Made by a program: the position numbers and the translations under genes
Origin: an uncultured Flavobacteriaceae bacterium
GTDB lineage: Bacteria > Bacteroidota > Bacteroidia > Flavobacteriales > Flavobacteriaceae
Assembly: GCA_943789465.1 (NCBI GenBank)
Contig: CALSUF010000001.1
Location: 310,001 to 374,000 of the forward strand
Length of the DNA: 64,000 nucleotides
Reading direction: 5' to 3'
In this document: piece by piece, positions 1-9,257 of the stretch
Position numbering within the stretch: the first letter of the stretch is position 1
Layout: the number at the start of each line of letters is the position of its first letter
Notes under the pieces: generated by a model
Databases searched by the model: none
Told to the model about the DNA's origin: nothing
Seen by the model: only the letters and a program-made list of their open reading frames with translations

Positions 1-1167
1 ACTTATAAAGGAGAAGATTACCGCTATGTAATTCTTAGGAAAACCGTTTTATACCCTCAGAAAACAGGGAAATTAAATATAGAACCTCTGTCCCTTGACA
101 TAACTGTTGAAGTGCCTTCTAAAAGGCGCGATGTTTTTGGCAGAAGCTTTATGAACACAGTTAATAGAACCGTATCTAGCGGAAATAGAACTATAAACGT
201 GACGTCACTCCCTGAAAAAGGGAAGCCAGAAAACTTCTCTGGAGCGGTTGGAAATTTCAATTTTAAAGTGACCTCCAACAAACAAACATTAAAAGCGACT
301 GAAGCGCTAGAGTTGAGCGTTGAAGTTGCTGGAAAAGGAAACTTAAAACTGTTTCGACTTCCAAAACCGGTACTCCCTAGTGCCTTAGAGGTCTATGAAC
401 CCGAACATTCCGAAAACGTGCAAATTAGGGGTTCTGGAATGCAAGGAGCTATTAGCGACACCTATACGGTAGTGCCAAACTACCAAGGGAGTTATCCCAT
501 TCCAAATGTATCCTTTTCATACTTTGACTTAAAAACAAAAGGTTATAAGACGTTAACATCAGAACGTCTTATTATAGAGGTAAATGAAGGCCCTGTAAGC
601 GCAAACAATTCAAATAACAACACTTCAATAGGTATCGCAGAAAATGTTATCAACTCAAACTTGAACCAATTTAGTTCATTCAAAACAACCACAAGATTCG
701 AACCGATTAAAACAAAACCGTTTTTTAAATCTTATTTATTTTGGATCTTATTATTGACTCCATTTTTAATAATTCCTTTAACCATATTTATGGTTAAAAA
801 CCGAATGACACGTGCGCTGGATGTGGCAGGAAATAAAATTCGGAAAACAAACCGCTTGGCTCGAAAATATTTGAGCGCTGCAAAAAAATCCTTAGGTCAA
901 AAAGAACAGTTCTATAATGCACTAGAGCGGGCACTTCACAATTATTTAAAATCAAAATTACACTTAGAAACTAGTGAGTTTAATAAAGAAAAAATTGAAG
1001 AATTGTTAGAAAATAAAAATGTGAACAGCACTACTTTAAAAGGGTTTATTTCACTTTTAACAGCTTGTGAATTGGCAAGATACACTCCTCTTTCTGCGGT
1101 TGATATGGAAAATGATTACAGCAAAGCTGGAGAAGTAATTAGTGCTTTAGACAAACAATTAAATTAA
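1..1167 (+). CDS. batD: BatD-type aerotolerance protein, 5' end cut off by window
   Basis: The frame is open from base 1, so this is the C-terminal 388 residues of a longer protein. The first part reads as beta-rich extracytoplasmic domains of the BatD (oxygen tolerance) family. One hydrophobic membrane helix is encoded at about 735-800 and is followed by a basic, helical cytoplasmic tail. BatD proteins are membrane partners of the MoxR ATPase/VWA (BatA, BatB) system in Bacteroidota; their biochemical role is unresolved. It ends 4 bases before a batE-like gene, which matches the usual Bat operon order. Family call rests on domain layout plus this neighbour. Confidence 0.8.
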   Translation, partial: TYKGEDYRYVILRKTVLYPQKTGKLNIEPLSLDITVEVPSKRRDVFGRSFMNTVNRTVSSGNRTINVTSLPEKGKPENFSGAVGNFNFKVTSNKQTLKATEALELSVEVAGKGNLKLFRLPKPVLPSALEVYEPEHSENVQIRGSGMQGAISDTYTVVPNYQGSYPIPNVSFSYFDLKTKGYKTLTSERLIIEVNEGPVSANNSNNNTSIGIAENVINSNLNQFSSFKTTTRFEPIKTKPFFKSYLFWILLLTPFLIIPLTIFMVKNRMTRALDVAGNKIRKTNRLARKYLSAAKKSLGQKEQFYNALERALHNYLKSKLHLETSEFNKEKIEELLENKNVNSTTLKGFISLLTACELARYTPLSAVDMENDYSKAGEVISALDKQLN

Positions 1168-1171
1168 AATT

Positions 1172-1918
1172 ATGAAGAAGTTTCTTGTTTTTTGGTTGAT
1201 GAGTTTGGCAGGGTTTTCACAAACAACAAATGCCTTTGATAAAGCCAATGATCTTTATAATTCTGGGTATTATAAAAAAGCAATCGTTCATTATGAGACA
1301 ATATTAGAGTCCAATCAACATTCAGCAGAACTCTATTATAATATTGCCAATTGTTACTATAAATTAAATGAAGTCGGACCAAGTATCTTTTATTATGAAA
1401 AAGGGCTACAGTTATCGCCAAACGATCCTGACATTTTAAATAACTTAGAGTATGCACAAAAAATGACTATTGACGCCATACAAAAAGTACCTGAGAGTGG
1501 TGTTTCAAAATTGTTTAATAAGACGCTCAACAGCCTCAGTGTAGATGGTTGGGCTACCAGAAGCGTAGGGTTAGTGTTTTTGTTTGTTATACTGTTTTTA
1601 GGCTATTACCTATCACATTCAGAAGCAAAAAAACGTTTGTTTTTTGTTTCAAGCAGTTTCATTTTAATTTTATTATTGACCTCTTTAGTTTTATTATTTA
1701 AAAAAGACAGTCTTGATCAAAGCGAGCATTCGGCTATTATTTATGCTGAAGAAACAGAAGTGAAAGCTCAGCCAAACCTAAGATCTGAAACGTCCTTTAC
1801 GTTACATGAAGGGACCAAGGTTGTGGTTATTGACACCTATAACTCAAACTGGTCAAAAATTAAGCTCTCAAACGGGGAGACGGGTTGGATGTTTACTTCT
1901 GAACTAAAAGCTCTGTGA
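1172..1918 (+). CDS. batE: BatE-like TPR and SH3 domain protein
   Basis: This 248-residue protein has an N-terminal signal-like segment, TPR-type repeats (about residues 20-98, with AELYYNIANCYYKL and PSIFYYEKGLQLSPND typical of TPR helices), two hydrophobic helices around 130-175, and a C-terminal bacterial SH3 domain (about 190-246, ending NGETGWMFTSEL). That order is characteristic of BatE, the last gene of Bat operons. The protein is probably anchored in the inner membrane and mediates protein contacts. It starts 4 bases after batD and is almost certainly cotranscribed with it. Confidence 0.8.
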   Translation: MKKFLVFWLMSLAGFSQTTNAFDKANDLYNSGYYKKAIVHYETILESNQHSAELYYNIANCYYKLNEVGPSIFYYEKGLQLSPNDPDILNNLEYAQKMTIDAIQKVPESGVSKLFNKTLNSLSVDGWATRSVGLVFLFVILFLGYYLSHSEAKKRLFFVSSSFILILLLTSLVLLFKKDSLDQSEHSAIIYAEETEVKAQPNLRSETSFTLHEGTKVVVIDTYNSNWSKIKLSNGETGWMFTSELKAL

Positions 1919-1983
1919 TTTAGTGAAGTTTTATTTTTGTGTCTTACTTTTTGTTATATATTTACATATATACTTTAAATTAA

Positions 1984-2286
1984 ATGAAATTCGCAAACTA
2001 TTACTCTTTAGTGTTTTCTGTTTTTTTTCTATTTGTTTTATTAGCTCCCACAATCGTGCTTTTAAACTCGGATAAAGAAACGTTTTCTGTTGAGGTGATC
2101 CTAGAAGAAACTGAAAAAAAAGATATCGAAGATATTAAGGAATTTGTAGAGCTTGATTTTGACAAAACAAATGTCTTAAATACTTCTTTGTTTAGAGCGT
2201 TTCAGTCCTTATCATTTGTCTTTCATAGCGAACCCCTATTTGAAACTCACTTAGAAAATACATCACCCCCTCCAAAAAGGGTATAG
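1984..2286 (+). CDS. Small membrane-anchored protein of unknown function
   Basis: This 100-residue protein has one strongly hydrophobic N-terminal segment (about residues 5-27), then an acidic, probably extracytoplasmic region rich in Glu/Asp/Lys and a proline-rich end (SPPPKRV). I recognise no family. It lies 65 bases after batE and 63 bases before a SulP transporter on the same strand, so it may be cotranscribed with the transporter. Coding status is supported by its position, in-frame ATG and consistent codon use. Confidence 0.55.
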   Translation: MKFANYYSLVFSVFFLFVLLAPTIVLLNSDKETFSVEVILEETEKKDIEDIKEFVELDFDKTNVLNTSLFRAFQSLSFVFHSEPLFETHLENTSPPPKRV

Positions 2287-2349
2287 ATTACATTCATCAT
2301 TTAAAAACAAAGAACTGCTCTTTGTGAATTCTAATCTAATATCACTACA

Positions 2350-4191
2350 ATGAAACATTTTTTTTCAAACATAAAAGGCGATGCTTTTGGCGGAATCACT
2401 GCTGGTGTCGTTGCATTACCTTTAGCTTTAGCCTTTGGAGTCTCTTCTGGGTTAGGGCCTAGTGCAGGACTTTACGGCGCTATATTTATTAGTTTTTTTG
2501 CCGCTCTTTTTGGAGGTACCAATACTCAAATATCAGGACCTACTGCGCCTATGACAGCTGTGAGTATGGTGGTCATTTCAGGGATCATCGCTGCTAACGA
2601 CGGGGATTTATCTATTGCGTTACCCGCTATTCTAACTGTGTTTTTAATTGCTGGACTATCTCAAATTGGTTTAGGTGTTTTGGGGCTCGGAAAGTATATC
2701 AAATACATTCCTTACCCCGTAGTGTCTGGATTCATGACAGCGATTGGGGTTATTATTTTATTAACTCAAATCTTGCCCTCATTAGGTTATAACCCAAAAG
2801 AAGACCTGCAATACGTCAATCAGTTCAAGGCACAAGCAGAAGAAGTGATTCTTGAAAACATATTAAAAGATGAGGCAGGAGATGGAGTTTTAGTGTTAGA
2901 AAATTTTAAAGAAACAATTGATCGCGCCTCTTTAATATCGCAAGCCGATATCCAAAAAGAATCTGAAATATTAGCTTCTAAGAATGCGTCAGGAACAATT
3001 GGTGCGCTGGCGGTTATGCCTAGGGCGCTTCAAAACATCAATTGGCTGGAGCTACTGCTAGCTTTGGGAACCATCATTATCATATATGGATTTAAACGCA
3101 TTACAACTGTTGTACCTAGCACCTTAGTGGCCTTGATTGTCATGTCTGGAATTGCCATCGGATTTGGATTAAACTATAAGCCAATCGAGGAAATCCCTAG
3201 TGGATTGCCAATTCTTCAGCTTGAAATTTTTACTAAATTTAAACTTACAACCATTACTCCTTACATTTTTACTGGATTTACGTTGGCATTATTAGGGGCA
3301 ATCGACTCCTTACTGACAAGTATTGTAGCTGATAATATGACCAAAACAAAGCACGACCCAAACAAGGAACTTATTGGGCAAGGAATTGGAAACAGTATTG
3401 CGTCTATTTTTGGAGGTATCCCTGGGGCTGGAGCAACAATCAGAACAGTCGTAAATATAAATTCTGGTGGGAAAACAAAACTCTCCGGGATGATTGCTGG
3501 AGTGATGCTTTTATTTGTTTTACTGGCTCTCGGACCTATCGCTTCTAAAATCCCTACCGCTGTTCTATCAGGGATTTTAATAACTGTAGGTATTGGAGTA
3601 ATGGACTACAAAGGATTGAAGGCGATTCCTGCTTTGCCAAGAGACCTGTCGCTTGGCCCTTTCAAGCTAAGTTCTGAAGTGTTGATAATGCTTGTTGTTT
3701 TATTATTATCCACTTTTTGGGATTTAATTTTTGCTGTTGGGATAGGCTTGATCATATCATGTTTAATGTTTATGAAAAAAATTGGGGATCTAACTTCTGA
3801 ATATTCTGATGTAAAACCCTTGAAAGAAAAATCATGGCCTGATGAAAAAGACTTTCCAGAACACCTGAAAGAGTCTGTGTTTATCAAGCATATCAAAGGT
3901 CCGTTATTTTTTGGGTCTACTTCAGATTTTCAACAACTATACAAACAAATTCCGGATACAGCTACAACCGTGATTTTGCGCTTGGGACGCATGCAGTATA
4001 TGGACCAATCTGGGTTGTATGCGATAGAGGATATGATTCAGGAATTACAAACAAAAAACGTAGAGGTTTTGTTTGTGAATGTGTTAAAACAACCCCGCTA
4101 TATGATGGAGCGTATTGATATCATTCCAGATTTTATTCCGGAGGCACATATTTTTGACAGTTTTGATGCCTGTATAAAAACAATATCTTAG
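2350..4191 (+). CDS. SulP family anion transporter with STAS domain
   Basis: This 613-residue protein starts with the SulP signature region (GGITAGVVALPLALAFGVSSGLGPSAGLYGA) and has about a dozen hydrophobic segments up to around residue 475. A C-terminal STAS domain (about 505-610) carries the expected D-Q-S-G segment (RMQYMDQSGLYAIED). SulP proteins move sulfate, bicarbonate or other anions across the inner membrane, usually with Na+ or H+; the substrate cannot be read from sequence. A loop of about 70 residues around 150-225 is longer than in minimal SulP proteins. It ends 6 bases from the convergent cvpA stop with no obvious terminator between. Confidence 0.88.
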   Translation: MKHFFSNIKGDAFGGITAGVVALPLALAFGVSSGLGPSAGLYGAIFISFFAALFGGTNTQISGPTAPMTAVSMVVISGIIAANDGDLSIALPAILTVFLIAGLSQIGLGVLGLGKYIKYIPYPVVSGFMTAIGVIILLTQILPSLGYNPKEDLQYVNQFKAQAEEVILENILKDEAGDGVLVLENFKETIDRASLISQADIQKESEILASKNASGTIGALAVMPRALQNINWLELLLALGTIIIIYGFKRITTVVPSTLVALIVMSGIAIGFGLNYKPIEEIPSGLPILQLEIFTKFKLTTITPYIFTGFTLALLGAIDSLLTSIVADNMTKTKHDPNKELIGQGIGNSIASIFGGIPGAGATIRTVVNINSGGKTKLSGMIAGVMLLFVLLALGPIASKIPTAVLSGILITVGIGVMDYKGLKAIPALPRDLSLGPFKLSSEVLIMLVVLLLSTFWDLIFAVGIGLIISCLMFMKKIGDLTSEYSDVKPLKEKSWPDEKDFPEHLKESVFIKHIKGPLFFGSTSDFQQLYKQIPDTATTVILRLGRMQYMDQSGLYAIEDMIQELQTKNVEVLFVNVLKQPRYMMERIDIIPDFIPEAHIFDSFDACIKTIS

Positions 4192-4197
4192 GAAAAA

Positions 4198-4731
4198 TCA
4201 TTCAGACTTTTCGGGGGGACTAAGAACATTCGGGAGCTCTAATGGTATTTCTTCATTTATAAAATTTGGGAAAATCATTGGAGCTAACGACTTTACGGGG
4301 TTATATAGTACGGATGTTTCAATTTCTTCATCAGAAACAAATGGAATGGTTTTGTTTAAGTTGTTAAAAATCAACAATAGTATGCTAAGAATAAGTGCTA
4401 TTTTCAATCCTCCAAAAAGACCACCTAGCAGTTTATTGAGAATGCCTAACGCGGCAAAATCAGCTAATTTGGTCAACGCTTTACCTGCAAGTGAAATAGC
4501 AAATACAATAGCTACAAATGTGATTGCGAAAGCGGTGATATTGATTGTTTTTTCTCCCCATTCAAATCGGTCGGACAAAAACTCGGCAGCGTAGTTGCTA
4601 AAATGTACTGCACCATACACCCCAACCAACAATGCAAGTAATGAGGTGATTTCAACAAAAAAACCTTTAGACAACCCTTTAATTAAACCATAAAGAATAA
4701 GTGCTCCTAAAATAACGTCAATGATTGCCAT
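4198..4731 (-). CDS. cvpA: CvpA family membrane protein
   Basis: This 177-residue protein has four hydrophobic segments and the N-terminal pattern of CvpA (IDVILGALILYGLIKGLSKGFFVEITSLLALLVG). The C-terminal 40 residues are polar and proline-containing. CvpA proteins are inner-membrane proteins first linked to colicin V production and since to envelope stress tolerance; their molecular activity is not settled. It stands alone on the reverse strand, convergent with the SulP gene and divergent from the gene at 4835. Confidence 0.82.
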   Translation of the reverse strand: MAIIDVILGALILYGLIKGLSKGFFVEITSLLALLVGVYGAVHFSNYAAEFLSDRFEWGEKTINITAFAITFVAIVFAISLAGKALTKLADFAALGILNKLLGGLFGGLKIALILSILLLIFNNLNKTIPFVSDEEIETSVLYNPVKSLAPMIFPNFINEEIPLELPNVLSPPEKSE

Positions 4732-4792
4732 AGTTTTTTATTTAATTGATTTGTCAAAATTAACAATGATTTCTAACTTAACAACTCAAATG

Positions 4793-4824
4793 TTTCGTTT
4801 CTATTTTAATACACCCTAAATTTA
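4793..4824 (+). promoter_or_regulatory. Possible Bacteroidota promoter for the 4835 gene
   Basis: TTTC at 4793-4796, 20 bases, then TAAATTTA at 4817-4824 is close to the phylum consensus TTTG-N19..23-TAnnTTTG, with one mismatch in each box. Transcription would start only a few bases before the ATG at 4835, giving a nearly leaderless message. The match may be chance in AT-rich DNA. Confidence 0.3.
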
Positions 4825-4834
4825 CGAAATAATT

Positions 4835-5191
4835 ATGGCTAGAGACGAAGAACTTAAAAAACGATGGGAAAAGGTAGTTGAAAAACTGTCTGCCCAATTT
4901 ACGGATGGTGATCCTTTGGACTTAGATGGCATTATCTATCTAATTGGTGTACAAGAGCTTGGTCAGTTACATAGGAAGTTCAAAAAGGATGAAAAACTCA
5001 ATTTGATGCACATTGCAATCTGTCGACTTTTAGAGCCTTATGGCTACTATGCTTTTGATTATTTCGATGAACAGGGATGGCCCCACTATACCGTAAAAGA
5101 AGCGTTACCAAATTTAAAGGCTGGAGAACAGAGCATTCTGATGAAGGATGCGATCGTAAACTATTTTATTGATGCAGAGTTTATTAGTTAA
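4835..5191 (+). CDS. Conserved-looking soluble protein of unknown function
   Basis: This 118-residue soluble protein begins MARDEELKKRWEKVVEKL with an amphipathic, charged helix and then contains DLDGIIYLIGVQELGQ and a segment rich in aromatic residues (PYGYYAFDYFDEQGWPHYTV). There is no signal peptide or membrane helix. I believe similar short proteins occur next to pheS in other Flavobacteriaceae but cannot name a domain. It lies 34 bases upstream of pheS on the same strand, so cotranscription is likely. No function is proposed. Confidence 0.7.
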   Translation: MARDEELKKRWEKVVEKLSAQFTDGDPLDLDGIIYLIGVQELGQLHRKFKKDEKLNLMHIAICRLLEPYGYYAFDYFDEQGWPHYTVKEALPNLKAGEQSILMKDAIVNYFIDAEFIS

Positions 5192-5225
5192 GTTTTCTTA
5201 AATTTGGCCATTATTTAATTTTATC

Positions 5226-6245
5226 ATGATAGAAAAAATCCATAAACATATAGAAGAAGTTGAGGCTTTTTCAACACAATCTTTAGAAGAATTAGAAACA
5301 TTTCGTATTAAGTTTCTTGGGAAAAAAGGGCTCTTAAATGACTTATTTGCAAGCTTTAAAGAGGTTCCCAATGAACAAAAAAAGGATTTCGGACAAGCTA
5401 TCAATAAATTGAAAAGTGTTTCTCAGGACAAAATAAGTTCCTTAAAAGCTTCTCTAGAAAACACTTCTGGTGAAACCGCTAATTTTGGCGATTTATCCCG
5501 CCCTGGTGAGCCGTTTAACATTGGAGCGAGACATCCCATTTCATTAGTTAAAAATCAAATTATTGATATTTTTTCTCGGATTGGATTTAATGTAAGTGAA
5601 GGTCCAGAAATTGAGGATGATTGGCATAATTTTACGGCCTTAAACTTACCAGAGCATCACCCCGCAAGAGATATGCAAGACACTTTTTTTATCCAAACAG
5701 ATCCTGATATTTTATTGCGTACACACACTAGTTCTGTGCAAGTGCGTTATATGGAAAACAACCAACCCCCTATTCGTACGATTTCTCCGGGAAGGGTCTA
5801 TAGAAATGAAGCTATATCAGCACGTTCTCATTGTTTTTTCCACCAAGTGGAGGGCCTATATATTGACAAAAACGTCAGCTTTTCAGATTTGAAGCAAACA
5901 CTTCAATATTTCACAACAGAGCTTTTTGGAAAATCAAAAATTAGGCTACGACCTTCTTATTTTCCATTTACTGAGCCAAGCGCTGAGGTTGATGTTTACT
6001 GGGGTCTAGAAACAGAAACGGACTATAAAATGACCAAAGGAACTGGTTGGTTAGAAATTATGGGCTGTGGCATGGTAGATCCAAATGTTCTCGAAAATTG
6101 TGGTATTGATTCCAAAGAATATTCTGGTTTTGCTTTTGGAATGGGAATCGACAGAATTGCATTGCTTTTACACCAAATTAGTGACATTCGATTGTTAAGT
6201 GAAAATAATGTTCGCTTTCTAGAACAATTTAAAAGCGCGCTTTAA
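5226..6245 (+). CDS. pheS: Phenylalanyl-tRNA synthetase alpha subunit
   Basis: This 339-residue protein has the expected layout: an N-terminal coiled-coil arm (about 1-85), then the class II catalytic core. Motif 2 is visible as GRVYRNEAISARSHCFFHQVEG and motif 3 as GFAFGMGIDRIALLLH near the C-terminus. With PheT it charges tRNA-Phe as an alpha2-beta2 enzyme in the cytoplasm. Length is normal for the family. pheT is not adjacent, which is usual in Bacteroidota. The next gene starts 10 bases downstream. Confidence 0.96.
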   Translation: MIEKIHKHIEEVEAFSTQSLEELETFRIKFLGKKGLLNDLFASFKEVPNEQKKDFGQAINKLKSVSQDKISSLKASLENTSGETANFGDLSRPGEPFNIGARHPISLVKNQIIDIFSRIGFNVSEGPEIEDDWHNFTALNLPEHHPARDMQDTFFIQTDPDILLRTHTSSVQVRYMENNQPPIRTISPGRVYRNEAISARSHCFFHQVEGLYIDKNVSFSDLKQTLQYFTTELFGKSKIRLRPSYFPFTEPSAEVDVYWGLETETDYKMTKGTGWLEIMGCGMVDPNVLENCGIDSKEYSGFAFGMGIDRIALLLHQISDIRLLSENNVRFLEQFKSAL

Positions 6246-6255
6246 ATTATTATTT

Positions 6256-6651
6256 TTGAAAAAAGACATCCATATTTCAGAAGTAAAAGACGTTTATATT
6301 GCTGTTGTTCATGAATACAATGAAACCTACAAGGTTTATGACTGGAATGCGTATATCATTAATGATAAGTCGATAGACTTAGAAATGGTTATTATTGTAA
6401 CCAAAGGCTATTCTGAAGATAAAAAAACAGCTACGTTTAGAAAAAAAATTGATATCCTTCCAGCTAAAAGTTTTGCTAAAATAGAGATGATGCTTGAAGA
6501 TGTTTTGTCAATAAACAATCTTTTTAACGTCACTTTTTTTGAGAACAATTCCTTATTTGAAAAATCTTTTGAGTTTAGAAAAAATACGATTAACGAAAAT
6601 GCCGTTCAAAAAATTCCACTGATGAACACGAAAGGAGTTTTAAGGTCTTAA
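6256..6651 (+). CDS. Small conserved-looking protein downstream of pheS, TTG start
   Basis: This 131-residue soluble protein is probably translated from TTG at 6256, because no in-frame ATG lies between the pheS stop and the conserved-looking beginning (KKDIHISEVKDVYIAVVHEYNE). The sequence alternates beta-strand-like and charged segments and contains TYKVYDWNAYIIND. No signal peptide or catalytic motif is seen and I cannot name the family. It starts 10 bases after pheS, so it is likely translationally linked to it, and it is convergent with gpsA (2-base gap between stops). Confidence 0.65.
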   Translation: MKKDIHISEVKDVYIAVVHEYNETYKVYDWNAYIINDKSIDLEMVIIVTKGYSEDKKTATFRKKIDILPAKSFAKIEMMLEDVLSINNLFNVTFFENNSLFEKSFEFRKNTINENAVQKIPLMNTKGVLRS

Positions 6652-6652
6652 C

Positions 6653-7654
6653 CTAACTAAGGATTTCTGTTAGTTTTTTAAATACTTTTTTGGGGTCTTT
6701 ATTCGTGTACAAAATCTCATAAACAGTATCGATAATCGGGATTTGGGCCGGCTTTTCTTTGCTTTTATTGATCTGGTAAGCACTTTTTGTAGCATAATAC
6801 CCTTCAGCAATCATACTCATTTCCGTCTGTGCAGACTTTACAGTATATCCTTTGCCAATCATGTTTCCAAACATTCTGTTTCTAGAAAATAAAGAATAGC
6901 AAGTCACTAATAAATCTCCTAAATAAACCGTCTCATTAATGTTGCGTTTCATTTTATGGGCTTTTTTAATGAAGCGTTTCATCTCACGTGTAGCGTTGCT
7001 CATCAATACACTTTGAAAGTTATCGCCATATCCTAATCCGTGCGCCATTCCGGCGGCAATGGCATATATGTTTTTTAACATGGCTGCATATTCAGCGCCC
7101 ACAACATCGTCATTTGTGCTCGTTCTTATGTAATTACTCGAAAACTGGTCAGATACTGCACTAGCAATCTCAGGATTAGCACAGGCGATTGTTAGGTAAG
7201 AAAGACGCTCCAAGGCAACCTCTTCTGCATGGCAAGGCCCCGCTAAAACAACAATGTTATTTAATTCAACCGCATGTTTTTCGTGAAAATGTTCCGCTAC
7301 TAAAAGTCCCGATTCAGGAATAATGCCCTTGACTGCGGACATAATTATTTTTGAAGAAATATCTGATGTTAATTTTTGAAGTTCCCTTTCAATAAATGCA
7401 GATGGAATTGCAAAAATTAAAACATCGGCATAATCTGCTACTTTATTAATGTCGGCATCCATATAAAGTTGACTGTTGTCAAACTCTACAGAGCTCAAAT
7501 AAGAGGGGTTGTGCTCTTCAGAAATAATATAATCTATGGTTTGTTGTTTTCTTACATACCAGCCTACTTGATCTCGGTTTTCACAAAGCATTTTAACAAT
7601 TGCAGTGGCCCAGCTTCCACTTCCAAAGACTGCGTATTTTAAATCTATAGACAT
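6653..7654 (-). CDS. gpsA: NAD(P)+-dependent glycerol-3-phosphate dehydrogenase
   Basis: This 333-residue protein starts with the dinucleotide-binding loop GSGSWATAIVKML and contains the GpsA signatures VLAGPCHAEEVA and AEYAAMLKNIYAIAAGMAHGLGYGDN, the latter holding the catalytic lysine. It reduces dihydroxyacetone phosphate to sn-glycerol 3-phosphate for phospholipid synthesis. Length is normal. It is monocistronic, with a perfect -7-like TACTTTTG about 30 bases upstream of the start but no clear -33 element. Confidence 0.95.
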   Translation of the reverse strand: MSIDLKYAVFGSGSWATAIVKMLCENRDQVGWYVRKQQTIDYIISEEHNPSYLSSVEFDNSQLYMDADINKVADYADVLIFAIPSAFIERELQKLTSDISSKIIMSAVKGIIPESGLLVAEHFHEKHAVELNNIVVLAGPCHAEEVALERLSYLTIACANPEIASAVSDQFSSNYIRTSTNDDVVGAEYAAMLKNIYAIAAGMAHGLGYGDNFQSVLMSNATREMKRFIKKAHKMKRNINETVYLGDLLVTCYSLFSRNRMFGNMIGKGYTVKSAQTEMSMIAEGYYATKSAYQINKSKEKPAQIPIIDTVYEILYTNKDPKKVFKKLTEILS

Positions 7655-7720
7655 TTAAATGGTGTTTAAACAATCAAAAGTACTAAAAATAATATGTTCT
7701 AGGATGAGATGACGCAAAGC

Positions 7721-8452
7721 TTAGTTAAATTTTTTCTCTATGATTTCCAAAAATCGAGCTTCGATTTCTTCTTGTCCTTCCCAATTATTATAGTCTGGTT
7801 TAATAATTGAGTTTAAAAGGCTTGTTGCTTCTTCAAAAGAGTCTAAAGTAGTGAGTTGAGACATTACACGCTCATAATCTTCATTTCTGTTTTCGAATAA
7901 GTTCTTAACAAACGCAAGTCGGTCATTTAGCCCTATTTGAAAACCTTGAGTTTTTAGTTGGTCGTTCAGAGATGTTTGTGTTGTTTCAGGTTCAATAGCA
8001 TCAAAAATAGGAAGTTGTGCGTAACTTGGCGACAGCTCATTCAGGTCATGTACAATAGTTTCGGTGGGTTCGTTTATAGCATCAATTATAGCGTCTACCT
8101 CAACTGTTTCTTCTGGCATTTGGGCAACTATATCTTTTATTTTTTCGATAGCTGGTTCCATAATCGCTTCATCTTCTTCACTGTCTATGTTTACAAATGT
8201 TTTGTCTGCAACTTCTACGGAGTCTGTAATCTTGTTATTAAATGCGTCGTCTAAAGAGTCAAAAAAAGAAGTGTCCATACCAACCGCATCTGTAGTTTGT
8301 ACATCCTGATTGCTTTCTATAAACTTTAGAATTGTAATTTTTTGATACAGCAGTGCAACTTCTGATTGCATTTTTTCAAGATCTTCTTTTCCTGTAAGTT
8401 TAAGGATTCTGTGGGCAATACTTATTAATTCCGACTCTAATTTCTTTTTCAT
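7721..8452 (-). CDS. Acidic protein of unknown function
   Basis: This 243-residue protein is very acidic. It starts with a helical segment (MKKKLESELISIAHRILKLTGKEDLEKMQSEVALLYQKI), has a low-complexity middle rich in Glu, Asp and Ile (about 60-150), and a C-terminal helical domain containing LNDRLAFVKNLFENRNEDYERVMSQL and NWEGQEEIEARFLEIIEKKF. No signal peptide or membrane helix is present. I recognise it only as a type of hypothetical protein seen in Flavobacteriaceae. It is divergent from tdk across a 157-base gap. Confidence 0.7.
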   Translation of the reverse strand: MKKKLESELISIAHRILKLTGKEDLEKMQSEVALLYQKITILKFIESNQDVQTTDAVGMDTSFFDSLDDAFNNKITDSVEVADKTFVNIDSEEDEAIMEPAIEKIKDIVAQMPEETVEVDAIIDAINEPTETIVHDLNELSPSYAQLPIFDAIEPETTQTSLNDQLKTQGFQIGLNDRLAFVKNLFENRNEDYERVMSQLTTLDSFEEATSLLNSIIKPDYNNWEGQEEIEARFLEIIEKKFN

Positions 8453-8533
8453 GGTGTTGTGATAATTTATTTATACCCGCCTATTGGTGGTGGTAAACTC
8501 TGTATTAATGACATTTTATAACTTTTAAATTTA

Positions 8534-8541
8534 TACTTTTG
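8534..8541 (+). promoter_or_regulatory. -7 element of a possible tdk promoter
   Basis: TACTTTTG matches TAnnTTTG exactly and lies 68 bases before the tdk ATG in the gap divergent from the 8452 gene. Upstream there is only a T-rich stretch and no clear TTG at 17-23 bases, so the assignment is tentative. Confidence 0.3.
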
Positions 8542-8609
8542 ATTTTTAATAAATTTATGTCACCTTTATAAAAATGAAAGTAAATTTCATTTGGTGTTAA
8601 AATTACAAA

Positions 8610-9257
8610 ATGTTTCTCGAAAATACAGTAAACCCTAAAGAACAATTTGGTTGGATCGAAGTCATCTGTGGATCGATGTTTTCTGGAAAGACTGAAGAAT
8701 TAATTCGTCGTTTAAAGCGTGCTCAATTTGCCAAACAAAAAGTTGAGATTTTTAAACCTGCTATTGATGTCCGTTATGACGACGAAATGGTCGTGTCTCA
8801 TGATGCCAATGAAATCCGTTCTACTCCTGTTCCCTCAGCTTCAAATATTCCACTTTTGGCAGATGGATGTGATGTTGTTGGTATTGACGAAGCTCAGTTT
8901 TTTGATGATGAAATTGTAAACGTTTGTAATGATCTTGCTAACAAAGGTATTCGGGTGATTGTAGCTGGATTGGATATGGATTTTAAAGGGAATCCGTTTG
9001 GACCGATGCCTAATTTAATGGCAACCGCAGAATACGTTACAAAGGTTCATGCAGTATGTACACATACAGGGAATTTAGCTCAATACAGTCATCGTAAATC
9101 TAAAAACGACAACCTAGTGCTTCTAGGTGAAATAGATGAATATGAGCCCCTCAGTAGGGCGGCTTATTACAAAGCGCTGACTAAAGAGAAATTACAAGAC
9201 GTAGATGTGATAAATCCTGTGGAAATAGACGGCAATAAAAATAATTCAAATGCCTAA
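8610..9257 (+). CDS. tdk: Thymidine kinase
   Basis: This 215-residue protein is a type II thymidine kinase. It has the P-loop [15 protein letters not shown] near residue 22, the Walker B-like [11 protein letters not shown] near 92, and the lasso region around [13 protein letters not shown]. It phosphorylates thymidine for dTTP salvage. Two of the usual zinc-binding cysteines are not obvious: the C-terminal region has [28 protein letters not shown] instead of a CxxC/H pair. Its end overlaps the alr start by 8 bases, which suggests translational coupling. Confidence 0.93.
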   Translation: MFLENTVNPKEQFGWIEVICGSMFSGKTEELIRRLKRAQFAKQKVEIFKPAIDVRYDDEMVVSHDANEIRSTPVPSASNIPLLADGCDVVGIDEAQFFDDEIVNVCNDLANKGIRVIVAGLDMDFKGNPFGPMPNLMATAEYVTKVHAVCTHTGNLAQYSHRKSKNDNLVLLGEIDEYEPLSRAAYYKALTKEKLQDVDVINPVEIDGNKNNSNA